Positions 33,427 to 41,591 of a DNA stretch of 61,012 nt are shown here, in pieces. This DNA comes from Candidatus Omnitrophota bacterium (GTDB lineage: Bacteria > Omnitrophota > Omnitrophia > Omnitrophales > JACROU01): NCBI GenBank assembly GCA_016214265.1, contig JACROU010000078.1, forward strand, positions 1 through 61,012, in the 5' to 3' direction. A program made the translations under genes and the position numbers. Numbering within the stretch: position 1 is the first letter of the stretch; the number at the start of each line of letters is the position of its first letter. The notes under the pieces were generated by a model. That model was not told the origin of the DNA and did no database searches. It saw nothing but the letters and a program-made list of their open reading frames with translations.

Positions 33427-33455
33427 CGGTTCACTGTCCACGGACCACGGTTCAC
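33426..33455. repeat. Right 30-bp inverted repeat of the S23 element
   Basis: Exact reverse complement of 33031-33060. In the operon mRNA the two would form a 30-bp stem with the S23 gene as the loop. No target-site duplication is visible outside the pair. Confidence 0.92.
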
Positions 33456-33471
33456 AATCCACGAGTAATCA

Positions 33472-34746
33472 GTGCTTACCCGAAAATCCATTACTTATGA
33501 CCGGAGTGATTCACCTCCTGAAATAAACCGCATCATCTTCCATGCGGATATGGACGCGTTTTTTGCGTCCGTGGAGCAAAGCGCGAATCCATTGCTTCGC
33601 GGCAAACCGGTACTGGTGGGCGGGCATTCGCTGACACGCGGGGTGGTAACCACCGCCAGTTATGAGGCCCGGCCTTACGGGATTAAAGCCGGGATGAGTT
33701 TGGGGGAGGCGCGGCGGTTGTGTCCTCACGCCATTATCGTTCCCGCCGACAGCGGCAAATACGTTGAAACCTCGCAGGTCATTTTTTCAAAACTCCGTCA
33801 ATATACTCCGCTGGTGGAGGTGTTTTCGATCGACGAAGCATTTTTGGATGTGACTGCGACATTCCGTCATTTCTTTAAAACCCCGGAGGATTTGGCTCTT
33901 CATCTTAAATCCTGGGTGACGAAACAATTCCGGATTACGATGTCCGTCGGCATCGCGTCGAACAAGCTTCTTGCCAAATTGGCCAGCGATGTTCGTAAGC
34001 CCAACGGCCTTTTCCGCATTCATCATGAGAGGATTTCCTCTTTTCTCGAAAAACTTCCTGTCGAAACATTGTGCGGTATCGGACCTTCTCTGAAAGAGCA
34101 TTTGCATGGAATGGGAGTGCGCACTTGCGGGGAATTAGGCCGGTTTTCCGAACATCTTCTTTTCGAACGATTCGGCGTGATTGGTCCCGTGCTCAAAAAT
34201 ATGGGGATGGGGATAGATCACGCTCCAGTGATGCCGGCCGATGCGCCTGATATTACCAAATCGATGGGGCATTCCTACACGCTGTTGGAAGACATTTTTG
34301 AATTACGCGACGTGAAAAAATATTTGCTTTGGCTGGCTGAGCGCGTGGGCCGGCGTCTTCGGAGGGAAAATTTTCGCGGCTGTGTGGTGCATTTGTGGAT
34401 CCGTTACGGTGACCGGAGTTCATTCGTTCGTCAGCGCGCCTGCCATTATGATTTGGATGATGGGCAAGATATTTATCACGAGGCGCTTAAAATTTTCGGA
34501 GGTTCCGGTTCTGTGTGGAAAGAAAAGGGGGTCCGCGCGCTGGGGGTCAGTGTTTCCGGTCTCAGACAATCAGGGCATGAACTCTGGCTTCTGGAGGAAT
34601 ACGAAAAACACCGACGTCTCCGGAAATCGTTGGATGCGATTAACGATAGATTTGGTGAATTTACCGTAAAACCGGCCTCCATCAATTTTAAGGGTGATGA
34701 TAAAGCAGAAAGCGATGTGATTGATTTGTTTGGATCAGGGAAATAA
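33472..34746 (+). CDS. dinB: Y-family translesion DNA polymerase IV
   Basis: A 424-residue error-prone polymerase. The palm has FHADMDAFFASVEQ and the catalytic SIDEAFLDVT, then RKPNGLF and helix-hairpin-helix LCGIGPSLKEHL (about 200-215), with the little finger beyond 240. All three metal-binding acidic residues are present, unlike inactive ImuB proteins. It ends with a hydrophobic VIDLFGS tail that may be a clamp-binding motif. GTG 33472 is the assumed start, 16 bases after the right repeat, with no clear ribosome site; the insertion may have changed its original leader. Confidence 0.93.
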   Translation: MLTRKSITYDRSDSPPEINRIIFHADMDAFFASVEQSANPLLRGKPVLVGGHSLTRGVVTTASYEARPYGIKAGMSLGEARRLCPHAIIVPADSGKYVETSQVIFSKLRQYTPLVEVFSIDEAFLDVTATFRHFFKTPEDLALHLKSWVTKQFRITMSVGIASNKLLAKLASDVRKPNGLFRIHHERISSFLEKLPVETLCGIGPSLKEHLHGMGVRTCGELGRFSEHLLFERFGVIGPVLKNMGMGIDHAPVMPADAPDITKSMGHSYTLLEDIFELRDVKKYLLWLAERVGRRLRRENFRGCVVHLWIRYGDRSSFVRQRACHYDLDDGQDIYHEALKIFGGSGSVWKEKGVRALGVSVSGLRQSGHELWLLEEYEKHRRLRKSLDAINDRFGEFTVKPASINFKGDDKAESDVIDLFGSGK

Positions 34747-34752
34747 ATATTG

Positions 34753-35229
34753 CTACTGGCTTCGCGAATCAAAAGTTTCTTCGCGCGGCGCCTGGTATTT
34801 CCAGGTGCTGGCAGAGGTCTGCATTTGAATTGGGCCGATGCCAAATCGTTTACTGCGCCGCGATTCATCTGACTGTTCTTCACGCGTAAACTGAAAATGG
34901 TAGTCAAATACGGGGCGCGGATCCGAAGGTCCTGTCGGCAACAACAATTCAAAACGAGTTCTGGAGTCGGGAAGCAAGTTCGGCAGGCGGGTGGTTAGCT
35001 CCTGTTTTAACGATGTTCCTTCATAAACCTGAGTGATGAGATCCACGTTATAAACCAGATAGGGGCTGTTGTTGCTGACGGCGCCTTCCAGAGTTTTTTT
35101 TCCGTCAGCCCCGCGCAGAATCTGCCACTCGGTGACTTCAACTTTAGCGCCTTCCGGAAAGGGTTTTGGCGTGCTAGCGCATCCGGTGATGAGGAGTAAC
35201 GTCAGAACCATGACGGCTGTGTTTTTCAT
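34753..35229 (-). CDS. Lipoprotein with FxLYD-like domain
   Basis: A 158-residue predicted lipoprotein: a 16-residue signal ending in the lipobox ITGC (Cys17), then ASTPKPFPEG. The segment EGAVSNNSPYLVYNVDLITQVYEG resembles FxLYD-type beta domains found in secreted and membrane-attached proteins. The C-terminal 40 residues are polar and probably flexible. It converges on dinB with 6 bases between the stops and diverges from the PEGA gene. Function unknown. Confidence 0.7.
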   Translation of the reverse strand: MKNTAVMVLTLLLITGCASTPKPFPEGAKVEVTEWQILRGADGKKTLEGAVSNNSPYLVYNVDLITQVYEGTSLKQELTTRLPNLLPDSRTRFELLLPTGPSDPRPVFDYHFQFTREEQSDESRRSKRFGIGPIQMQTSASTWKYQAPREETFDSRSQ

Positions 35230-35265
35230 ATCAAAGATGATACCCGATAAATTTTGTTTTGTTTA

Positions 35266-35274
35266 TGCTAAAAT
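35266..35274 (+). promoter_or_regulatory. Extended -10 promoter of the PEGA-GT2 pair
   Basis: TGCTAAAAT at 35266-35274 fits an extended -10 (TGn + TAAAAT). About 30 bases later the AGAGGAG ribosome site leads to the ATG at 35305. Confidence 0.5.
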
Positions 35275-35304
35275 ACGCGTTCATTTCAGAGGAGTTTTTC
35301 ACGA

Positions 35305-36312
35305 ATGCCCGTTGCGTTACGATTAGTTCTCTTTTATTTTTTTGTCGCTCTCTTTCTTATTCTTCTGCCCATTTTTATGCTTTCATCGCTGGGCTATCGT
35401 TACAATAGCGCTACCCACAGTTTTCAACGCCTGGGCATGATTTCTCTCCGCACATATCCCGAAGAAGCCTCAATCACCTTGAATAAAAAGAGGCTCAAAC
35501 AAAAAACTCCCGCGAAGCTTACCAATTTATTTCCAGGAAAATATTCTTTGCTGCTTGAAAAAAAAGGTTTCAAATCCTGGTCTGAAGAAGTAGAAGTCCG
35601 GTCTAACTGGGTGACTCAGCTGGAATCCATTTTTCTTTTCCCGGAAAAAATGCGATTTTTGCCGGTGACAGACCTGGCCGCGGCAAGTTTCTTTCCGTCT
35701 CCCAAATCGCGAAAAATGGTTATCTGGGGTAAATCTTCCGAAGACAGCGGGCTATGGCTTTTGAATTTGTTTCTGGAGGAAGAAACGCTGATTCTCGAAG
35801 AAAATCAGGTGCCGCCCGGATTTTTTTCGCGGGATATGGAAATTTATTGGTCTAAAAATGAACGTTCGATCGTAATTCAAAAAAAAGGCCAGTGCTTTCT
35901 TCTCAATTTTAAAAAACCCAATCACATTGTGAATGTAAAAAATATTATTGGATTTGACGAAGAGCCCACGGTTTCCCAGGGCACTGAGAAAACATTTCAA
36001 TTTGACGCTAATAAAATTATTTCATTAAATCAAAAACATGCGTTTTTGCGACAGGTGGGCCCGGAGGCCGTAGGATATACTCAGAAAATTTTTTCATTTC
36101 CAGCGGGATGGAAGCAAATTTATTTTGATTCACAATTTAAACAATTGTATTTTATTCAAGGAAGCCGCTTGATGCGCGTGAATCTGGCTTACGGGCGTTT
36201 CAGTAAGCTGATGGAAAATATGCGCGAAACTATGTCGGGTAGCGTGCAGTTTTTTGATTCGCGTGACTTATTTGACCATTCTGCTTCTTTTGGCTTATCG
36301 CAATCTTCGTAA
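35305..36312 (+). CDS. Membrane-anchored PEGA-domain protein
   Basis: A 335-residue protein with one N-terminal membrane helix (about 5-30), then a PEGA-like beta domain (about 45-112: ISLRTYPEEASITLNKK...LTNLFPGKYSLLLEKKGFKSW), and a C-terminal part (about 115-330) with repeated SPKSRKMVIWGK / KNERSIVIQKKGQ units that resemble WD-type propeller blades. PEGA domains occur in surface and sortase-linked proteins. It has AGAGGAG upstream of the ATG. Its end overlaps the proposed start of the next glycosyltransferase. Confidence 0.75.
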   Translation: MPVALRLVLFYFFVALFLILLPIFMLSSLGYRYNSATHSFQRLGMISLRTYPEEASITLNKKRLKQKTPAKLTNLFPGKYSLLLEKKGFKSWSEEVEVRSNWVTQLESIFLFPEKMRFLPVTDLAAASFFPSPKSRKMVIWGKSSEDSGLWLLNLFLEEETLILEENQVPPGFFSRDMEIYWSKNERSIVIQKKGQCFLLNFKKPNHIVNVKNIIGFDEEPTVSQGTEKTFQFDANKIISLNQKHAFLRQVGPEAVGYTQKIFSFPAGWKQIYFDSQFKQLYFIQGSRLMRVNLAYGRFSKLMENMRETMSGSVQFFDSRDLFDHSASFGLSQSS

Positions 36313-37609
36313 AATGAAACAGGAAGATTGGATGGCGAAGTGTAAAACTTTAGAGCTTGCCGGATGCGATAAGCGGACGGACCAGCTCTGGCACGCGGTT
36401 ATTTTTCCGGCATTCCGGGAAACTGAATCGACATTAGCACCATCCATCGAAGCGCTGATCCGGTCTCATTATCCGCTCAAACGGATTATCGTAGTGCTTG
36501 CCATTGAAGATCGGGGTGGTGAGGCGGTGTGGAAAGCGGCGCATCAGATGAAAGCCGAGTACGAATCTCATTTTGCCGATTTTCTGGTTTATGTGCATCC
36601 CGACGGTTTGCCGGGTGAATTCAAAACGAAGGGGGCGAATATCACCTGGGCCGGTAGGAAATTGAAAGAATATTTTGATGAACGCAAAATCGCGTATGAC
36701 GATGTTTTGATTTCCTGTTTCGATTCCGACACGCGCGTAAATCATAATTATTTTTCCTGCCTGACCTATCAATATCTGGCCAATCCGAAAAGAACGCGCG
36801 CCAGTTATCAGCCCGTCCCGGTATATCACAATAATATTTGGGAGGCAAAATCGTTCGCCCGTGTGATTGAGATTACCTCTTCATTCTGGCAGCTGGTGGA
36901 GGGGATGAAACGCGAAAAATTTGTCAGTTTTTCCAGTCACAGTTTGAGTATGAAGGCGCTGGTCGACGTTGATTTCTGGCCTGTCGATATGATCTCGGAT
37001 GACTCCGCTATTTTCTGGCGTTGCTACATTCATTATCACGGGGACTATCATGTGGTTCCGATGTATGTGACTGTATCGATGGATATCGCGACTGCGCCGA
37101 CGATTTGGGGAACCATCAAAAATCAATACAAACAAAAACGTCGCTGGGCGTGGGGCGTGGAAAATTTTCCGGTGATGATGATGGCCTTTCGTAAAGACAC
37201 GAAAATTTCATTCATAGAAAAACTGAGGCGTTCGACCCAAATTTTGGGGGAGCATTTTACGTGGGCCACGTGGGCCATTGTGATTGGCTGGATCAGCCCT
37301 CTGCCTATTCTTTTCCGCGATTACCTTTTTTCGCAAAGCATCATCGGCTATCAATTCCCCAGCATTACGGGGACTCTTCTTAATTTAACCGGATTTTCCA
37401 TAATTATTTGTATCTTGATTAGTTTTGCGCTGTTACCGCATAAACCTGCCAATGTCCGGCGTGTTCAAATTGTGAAAATGTTTACCCAATGGTTGTTCAC
37501 ACCCGTAATCACTCTTGTGATTGCGTCTTTGCCGACGCTGGATGCCCAGACCCGTTTAATGACTGGTAAATATCTTGGTGTTTTGGTGACGCCAAAGGCG
37601 GGTGGCTAG
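36254..37609 (+). CDS. Processive-type GT2 membrane glycosyltransferase
   Basis: A GT2 enzyme of up to 451 residues. The catalytic domain spans about 45-320: IIVVLAIEDRGG, metal site CFDSDTRVN, acidic SDDSAIFW and QKRRWAWG as the QxxRW motif, so the active site is complete. About three membrane helices follow (340-430). The start is uncertain: TTG 36254 keeps a short hydrophobic N-terminus but overlaps the PEGA gene by 59 bases, while ATG 36314 starts right after its stop; neither has a good ribosome site. Most homologues have a full N-terminal membrane helix. Product unknown. Confidence 0.82.
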   Translation: MIRVTYLTILLLLAYRNLRKMKQEDWMAKCKTLELAGCDKRTDQLWHAVIFPAFRETESTLAPSIEALIRSHYPLKRIIVVLAIEDRGGEAVWKAAHQMKAEYESHFADFLVYVHPDGLPGEFKTKGANITWAGRKLKEYFDERKIAYDDVLISCFDSDTRVNHNYFSCLTYQYLANPKRTRASYQPVPVYHNNIWEAKSFARVIEITSSFWQLVEGMKREKFVSFSSHSLSMKALVDVDFWPVDMISDDSAIFWRCYIHYHGDYHVVPMYVTVSMDIATAPTIWGTIKNQYKQKRRWAWGVENFPVMMMAFRKDTKISFIEKLRRSTQILGEHFTWATWAIVIGWISPLPILFRDYLFSQSIIGYQFPSITGTLLNLTGFSIIICILISFALLPHKPANVRRVQIVKMFTQWLFTPVITLVIASLPTLDAQTRLMTGKYLGVLVTPKAGG

Positions 37610-37611
37610 AC

Positions 37612-37632
37612 AGAAGGTATCAGATACCTTCT
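37612..37632. repeat. Short palindrome, possible terminator
   Basis: AGAAGGTATC-A-GATACCTTCT followed by a pyrimidine stretch CTTTCTCCCCC. The sequence starts 2 bases after the GT2 stop. It may end the transcript, though the T-run is interrupted. Confidence 0.55.
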
Positions 37633-37659
37633 CTTTCTCCCCCATCCCTCGATTTAGTC

Positions 37660-37687
37660 TTGAGTTATGGAAAAGCTTCAGTATAAT
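37660..37687 (+). promoter_or_regulatory. Sigma70-type promoter
   Basis: TTGAGT (37660-37665), 16-base spacer, perfect TATAAT (37682-37687). It precedes the charged-protein gene at 37773 with a leader of about 80 bases. Confidence 0.6.
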
Positions 37688-37772
37688 TGCCCCGATTTTT
37701 CGCAGGTGAGAATTTTTCATTATCCTTTTGAAATGGCATACTTGATTTGACGAGAGAAAGAGGACGAACACG

Positions 37773-38201
37773 ATGGCGAAGAAACAAAAAAAATCCAAAG
37801 TAAAATTGAAAGCCCAAAAGGCGAAACCCGCCCAAAAAAAAGTTGCGAAAAAAGTAAAAGCTAAAATTCAGAAAAAAAATGTAAAAGTTAAGGCGGCTGC
37901 AAAGCCGGTGCCCGGAAAAAAACCGGCGCTTACGGTAAAAGATGAAAAAAAGAAACCGGTAAAAGCATTTGTTCCTGACGAGGAAAAGGATTTGTTCGAT
38001 GAGAAAGTCGGGGAAGATATTTTCGAAAAGAAAGGTTTAGCAGGAAAGGATGACGAACCTGCGGCTAAGCCGGATGAAGATGAGGACGAAGACGCCGATT
38101 GGGATGATGATGATGAAAAAGAGGTCGGTGAGGGAAACAAGAAAGAAGACTGGCAAACTCCTCTGCCTGGCCGCTTTGAAGAAGACGACGACGATCTTTA
38201 A
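37773..38201 (+). CDS. Charged disordered protein: lysine-rich head, acidic tail
   Basis: A 142-residue protein of very low complexity. Residues 1-55 are Lys/Ala/Val-rich (AKKQKKSKVKLKAQKAKP), like histone H1-type tails; residues about 65-142 are Asp/Glu-rich (DEDEDEDADWDDDDEKE) with an acidic end. There is no signal or membrane segment. The head could bind nucleic acid and the tail could act as an autoinhibitor or partner site; this is inference from composition. It has its own promoter, and an inverted-repeat element overlaps its stop codon. The long minus-strand open frame opposite is a composition artefact. Confidence 0.75.
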   Translation: MAKKQKKSKVKLKAQKAKPAQKKVAKKVKAKIQKKNVKVKAAAKPVPGKKPALTVKDEKKKPVKAFVPDEEKDLFDEKVGEDIFEKKGLAGKDDEPAAKPDEDEDEDADWDDDDEKEVGEGNKKEDWQTPLPGRFEEDDDDL

Positions 38202-38255
38202 TACAGAAGGTGCCAGGCACCTTTAGAACGTAAGGTGCCAGGCACCTTCTGTATT
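38200..38255. repeat. Double palindrome element
   Basis: Two copies of the palindrome AAGGTGCC-A-GGCACCTT (near 38208-38224 and 38232-38248) sit inside an outer inverted repeat AATACAG...CTGTATT. It starts within the stop codon of the charged-protein gene. There is no T-run after it. Confidence 0.8.
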
Positions 38256-38272
38256 ATCCTCACCCCCAAGTT

Positions 38273-38800
38273 ATGCAAAAACTCACCCATCAGGAAATTT
38301 TAAGCTCCCGAACTAAAAACAAAAATTTAGAACGCCTGCCGGTTTGTCTTCTGGCCGATAATATTCGCAGTCTTTATAATGTTGGCAGCCTGTTTCGTCT
38401 GGCCGACGGCGCCCGGCTTGAGCGCATTCTTCTCGCTGGTATTACCGGTACGCCGCCTCAATTGGGGATACGAAAAACCGCTCTAGGTGCCGATGAATGT
38501 GTTCCGTGGGAATATCATGTCGACAGTGTGAAACTGGCCAAACGGCTGTCGAATTTGGGCTATCAGCTGGTGGTGCTCGAGCATGTGGATTCCGCGAAAA
38601 TTCACTGGGAAATTAATTATCAATTTCCGCTGTGTCTGATTGTCGGCAATGAAGTGAGTGGAGTGCGGTCTGAAATTGTTGAACTCGCTGATTATGCGAT
38701 CGAAGTGCCGATGAAAGGCGAGAAGAATTCATTGAATGTTGCGATGGCTGCCGGAGTGGCGGTTTACGAAATGGTGAGGCAGTATGCCCAATTGGGATAG
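38273..38800 (+). CDS. SPOUT-family RNA 2'-O-methyltransferase (TrmH-like)
   Basis: A 175-residue minimal SpoU-type methylase. SPOUT motifs: NIRSLYNVGSLFRLADG (motif 1, with the catalytic Arg region), LCLIVGNEVSGV (motif 2) and VPMKGEKNSLNVAMAAGVA (motif 3), which form the knotted S-adenosylmethionine site. There is no N-terminal RNA-binding extension, so the target tRNA or rRNA site is unknown. Its last 17 bases overlap the aminotransferase gene. Confidence 0.9.
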   Translation: MQKLTHQEILSSRTKNKNLERLPVCLLADNIRSLYNVGSLFRLADGARLERILLAGITGTPPQLGIRKTALGADECVPWEYHVDSVKLAKRLSNLGYQLVVLEHVDSAKIHWEINYQFPLCLIVGNEVSGVRSEIVELADYAIEVPMKGEKNSLNVAMAAGVAVYEMVRQYAQLG

Positions 38801-39896
38801 TATCCGCAAAATTGATTTTCCGATTACGCAAAAATTTACTTACCTGGATCATGCCGCTGGCGGAGTAGTTTCGCGTCCGGCGTTTCAAGCGGCGAACGAA
38901 TTTTGGAAGCAGGCTCTTCGAGAAGGCGATTTCCGCTGGATTGAATGGCTTGAACGCAAAGAAGTAGCCCGCCGCCAGATTGCTGCATTTATTAATGCTG
39001 AACCTGAAGAAATCGCGTTTGTTCCAAATACCTCCGAAGGCATGAATCTGATCGCAGAGCTTTTTGACTCGAAAGCAGAGGTGATTGCCAGTGATATGGA
39101 ATTTCCGGCCTCAACGATCCCGTTTCTTTACCGGAAATTTCCGGTCCGTTTTTTGAAGGCTCGCGGCAACAAAACCCTGCCGGAAGATTTCCGGAAAGCG
39201 CTTCGTCCCAAAACAAAAATAATTATTTCCAGCTACGTTCAGTATGCGTCCGGCTTTCGTCAAAATATCCGCGAACTATCCCGTGTTGCGAAACGACATG
39301 GAGCCGTGCTTGTTGTGAACGCGTCACAGGCGCTCGGCGCTTTTCCGATCGACGTGAAGGCGCTCGGCATCGATTGTCTTGCCGCGAACAGCTACAAATG
39401 GATGCTGGCGGGCTACGGCGGAGGTATCGTGTTTGTCCGTAAAGGCCTGCTTCGGAAAAGGAAACCCCGGTTCGCCGGATGGAGAAGTGTGAATGAACCT
39501 GATTGTTACGATAATCGCCGGATTGATGTGAAATCGGAGGCATCCCGCTATGAGTATGGAGGGCCGGCTTTCCCGAACTTTTTCGCGTTGGGCACCGCTT
39601 GCGATTATTTGACTTCAATCGGTAAAGAGGCAATCGCCAAGCGAATTCTTAGTTTGACGGATTATTTAGTCGATGAACTGAGAGCGCATTCAATACCCGT
39701 TTTGTCGCCGCTTGAGCCAGAATTCCGATCAGGCATTGTTATCGCGAAAGTCCAAAATCCGGCGGAGACTTCAAAGAAATTATTTCGCCATAAAATTTTC
39801 GCCATCCCCAGAGGCGAAGGGCTTCGCATTGCGCCGCATTTTTATAATAATGAGTCGGATGTGGACCGCCTCATCCGATTCCTAAGAAAGGGATAA
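38784..39896 (+). CDS. Class V aminotransferase (cysteine desulfurase-like)
   Basis: A 370-residue PLP enzyme. Start YLDHAAGGVVSRP matches the family N-terminus (usually YLDNAA), NTSEGMN binds the cofactor phosphate, NASQALGAFPIDV carries the Asp/Gln region, and ANSYKWMLAGYGGG contains the Schiff-base Lys near residue 204. A clear catalytic-loop cysteine of NifS/IscS desulfurases is not evident, so it may be a selenocysteine-lyase-like or other class V enzyme. Coupled to the methylase upstream and a 33-residue gene downstream. Confidence 0.85.
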   Translation: MPNWDSIRKIDFPITQKFTYLDHAAGGVVSRPAFQAANEFWKQALREGDFRWIEWLERKEVARRQIAAFINAEPEEIAFVPNTSEGMNLIAELFDSKAEVIASDMEFPASTIPFLYRKFPVRFLKARGNKTLPEDFRKALRPKTKIIISSYVQYASGFRQNIRELSRVAKRHGAVLVVNASQALGAFPIDVKALGIDCLAANSYKWMLAGYGGGIVFVRKGLLRKRKPRFAGWRSVNEPDCYDNRRIDVKSEASRYEYGGPAFPNFFALGTACDYLTSIGKEAIAKRILSLTDYLVDELRAHSIPVLSPLEPEFRSGIVIAKVQNPAETSKKLFRHKIFAIPRGEGLRIAPHFYNNESDVDRLIRFLRKG

Positions 39897-39897
39897 G

Positions 39898-39999
39898 ATG
39901 AAACCTCATCACAAAGTAATTTGGATTGCGATAGTGATCGCTGCATTGCTGTTTTTGGCCATTATTTTCTTGCCCAGGGTTATGCATGGAACAAATTGA
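39898..39999 (+). CDS. 33-residue single-pass membrane peptide
   Basis: ATG 39898 lies one base after the aminotransferase stop, with AGAAAGGGATAAG as ribosome site. The peptide has a basic N-terminus (MKPHHK), one membrane helix (VIWIAIVIAALLFLAIIFL) and a short tail PRVMHGTN; its end overlaps the ETF-QO start by 14 bases. Position, spacing and overlap argue for a real gene. Role unknown; it could be a membrane partner of the oxidoreductase. Confidence 0.6.
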   Translation: MKPHHKVIWIAIVIAALLFLAIIFLPRVMHGTN

Positions 40000-41512
40000 A
40001 GTCGATGTTTTGTTCGTCGGCGCCGGACCTGCTTCGTTAGCCGCGGCGTATCGTCTGTCCGCACTCATTAAGAAAAATAATCTCCCCAATATTTCCATCG
40101 CCATCATTGAAAAGTCCAAAGAACCGGGCGATCACATTCTCTCTGGCGCTGTGATGGATCCATCCGCGCTTCGGGAGCTCATCCCGGATTTTATCGAGCG
40201 GGGCGCTCCGGTGGATACTCCGGTTAAGCGGGATGACGTGATGTTCCTGACACGCAATGGAAAATTTACTTTTCCGATTCTTCCCCCAGCATTTCAAAAT
40301 CACGGAAATTTTATTCTTTCAGCAGGAAAGTTGACTCAGTGGCTTGGCGAGCAGGTTCAAAAAATGGGGGTCGATATTTTTTTTGCGACGCCCGGCGCTG
40401 AGATTTTATACGACGGTGAGCGTGTCATCGGTGTCCGCACCGCTCCTCGGGGGCTGAATAAGTCAGGCGAGAAAAAAAACAATTTTCAGCCGGAGGTCGA
40501 CATTAAAGCCAAAGTCACGATTTTGGGCGAGGGAGCTTTCGGATCGCTGTCTCAATCTTTGATTCAGAAATTAAATTTGTCTCTTGGAAAAAAACGCCAG
40601 CACTTTTCTCTTGGGGTCAAAGAGATTTGGGAAATTTCCCGTGAAAACCATGAAGAAGCGCGCGTCATTCATACGCTCGGATTTCCCCTCAAATTCGGGA
40701 CATTCGGAGGCGGATGGATTTATCAGATGAAAAATAATCAGGTCTCGATCGGATTTGTCGTCGGGCTTGATTATTCCAATCCGGATATGGATGTTCAAGA
40801 GGAACTTCAAAAATACAAAACGCATCCTCTGATCGCCAAGCTGCTCACCGGCGGAAAACAAATTGCCTACGGCGCAAAAACGATTTCGGAGGGTGGTTAT
40901 TTTTCTATGCCTCGACTTTATGGCGACGGTTTTCTGTTGATTGGGGAAAGTGGGGGATTTCTGAATCTCGCGCGTCTGAAAGGAATTCATTTGGCAATGA
41001 AATCGGGAATGCTCGCCGCCGAGACCGTTGTTGAATCCTTAAGGAAAAACGATTTCTCAAAAGCCGCTCTTTCAGATTATGAAAAACGTTTTGAAGCCAG
41101 CTGGGCAAAAAAAGAATTGTGGAACTCTCGTTACTTTTATCAAATTTTCAATCCCGGAAAAAAAGAAGATTGGCAAACGCTTCGTTATCAGCCCAGGCTT
41201 TCGAAAAGGGATAGGAGCAATAAACTTTCCGATCTCTATCTTTCCGGCGTTTATCACGAGGAAGATCAGCCGAGTCACATCGTGATTCTGGACAACAACA
41301 TTTGCCACATGCGCTGCCGTCAGGAATATGGAAATCCGTGCCAGAATTTCTGCCCGGCCGGGGTGTTTGAAATTGTCGGCGATGAGAAACTGCTTCGACT
41401 CAGTCCTTCAAACTGTGTGCATTGCAAAACCTGCCAAATCAAAGATCCCTACCAAATTGTCCTCTGGAAAGTCCCCGAAGGCGGGGGCGGTCCGCGCTAT
41501 AAAAGCATGTAA
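39986..41512 (+). CDS. Electron-transfer flavoprotein:quinone oxidoreductase
   Basis: A 508-residue FAD and 4Fe-4S enzyme that passes electrons from electron-transfer flavoprotein to membrane quinone. FAD site VLFVGAGPASLAAAYRL near the N-terminus, the ETF-QO segments GDHILSGAVMDP and GGYFSMPRLYGDGFLLIGESGGFLN, and the C-terminal cluster region (CHMRCRQEYGNPCQNFCPAG...NCVHCKTCQIKDP) ending in VPEGGGGPRYKSM, a hallmark of the family. No etfAB lies in this window. Translation is probably coupled to the 33-residue peptide. It fits beside complex I as another quinone feeder. Confidence 0.93.
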   Translation: MEQIEVDVLFVGAGPASLAAAYRLSALIKKNNLPNISIAIIEKSKEPGDHILSGAVMDPSALRELIPDFIERGAPVDTPVKRDDVMFLTRNGKFTFPILPPAFQNHGNFILSAGKLTQWLGEQVQKMGVDIFFATPGAEILYDGERVIGVRTAPRGLNKSGEKKNNFQPEVDIKAKVTILGEGAFGSLSQSLIQKLNLSLGKKRQHFSLGVKEIWEISRENHEEARVIHTLGFPLKFGTFGGGWIYQMKNNQVSIGFVVGLDYSNPDMDVQEELQKYKTHPLIAKLLTGGKQIAYGAKTISEGGYFSMPRLYGDGFLLIGESGGFLNLARLKGIHLAMKSGMLAAETVVESLRKNDFSKAALSDYEKRFEASWAKKELWNSRYFYQIFNPGKKEDWQTLRYQPRLSKRDRSNKLSDLYLSGVYHEEDQPSHIVILDNNICHMRCRQEYGNPCQNFCPAGVFEIVGDEKLLRLSPSNCVHCKTCQIKDPYQIVLWKVPEGGGGPRYKSM

Positions 41513-41529
41513 GACGGGGGTGGGCTGTC

Positions 41530-41558
41530 TTGCTTTTCACCCGTTATTCGAGTATCAT
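41530..41558 (+). promoter_or_regulatory. Sigma70 promoter of the threonine/isoleucine operon
   Basis: TTGCTT (41530-41535), 17-base spacer, TATCAT (41553-41558). The -10 is identical to that of the SOS promoter. GGAGG at about 41583 is the ribosome site for hom at 41592. Confidence 0.6.
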
Positions 41559-41591
41559 ACCCCGCTTTATTCAGATAGTTCCGGAGGCGTT

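Noticed and set aside
33031-33455. S23 cassette as a classical insertion sequence
   Set aside because: There is no transposase and no target-site duplication next to the repeats.
37868-38140. Serine/phenylalanine-rich minus-strand frame
   Set aside because: It is the complement of the Lys/Asp/Glu-rich gene; low-complexity artefact.
38200-38255. Double palindrome as an intrinsic terminator
   Set aside because: No T-run follows either stem.
41328-41591. Upstream extension of hom
   Set aside because: The extra 88 codons overlap ETF-QO; the conserved N-terminus and GGAGG site place the start at 41592.
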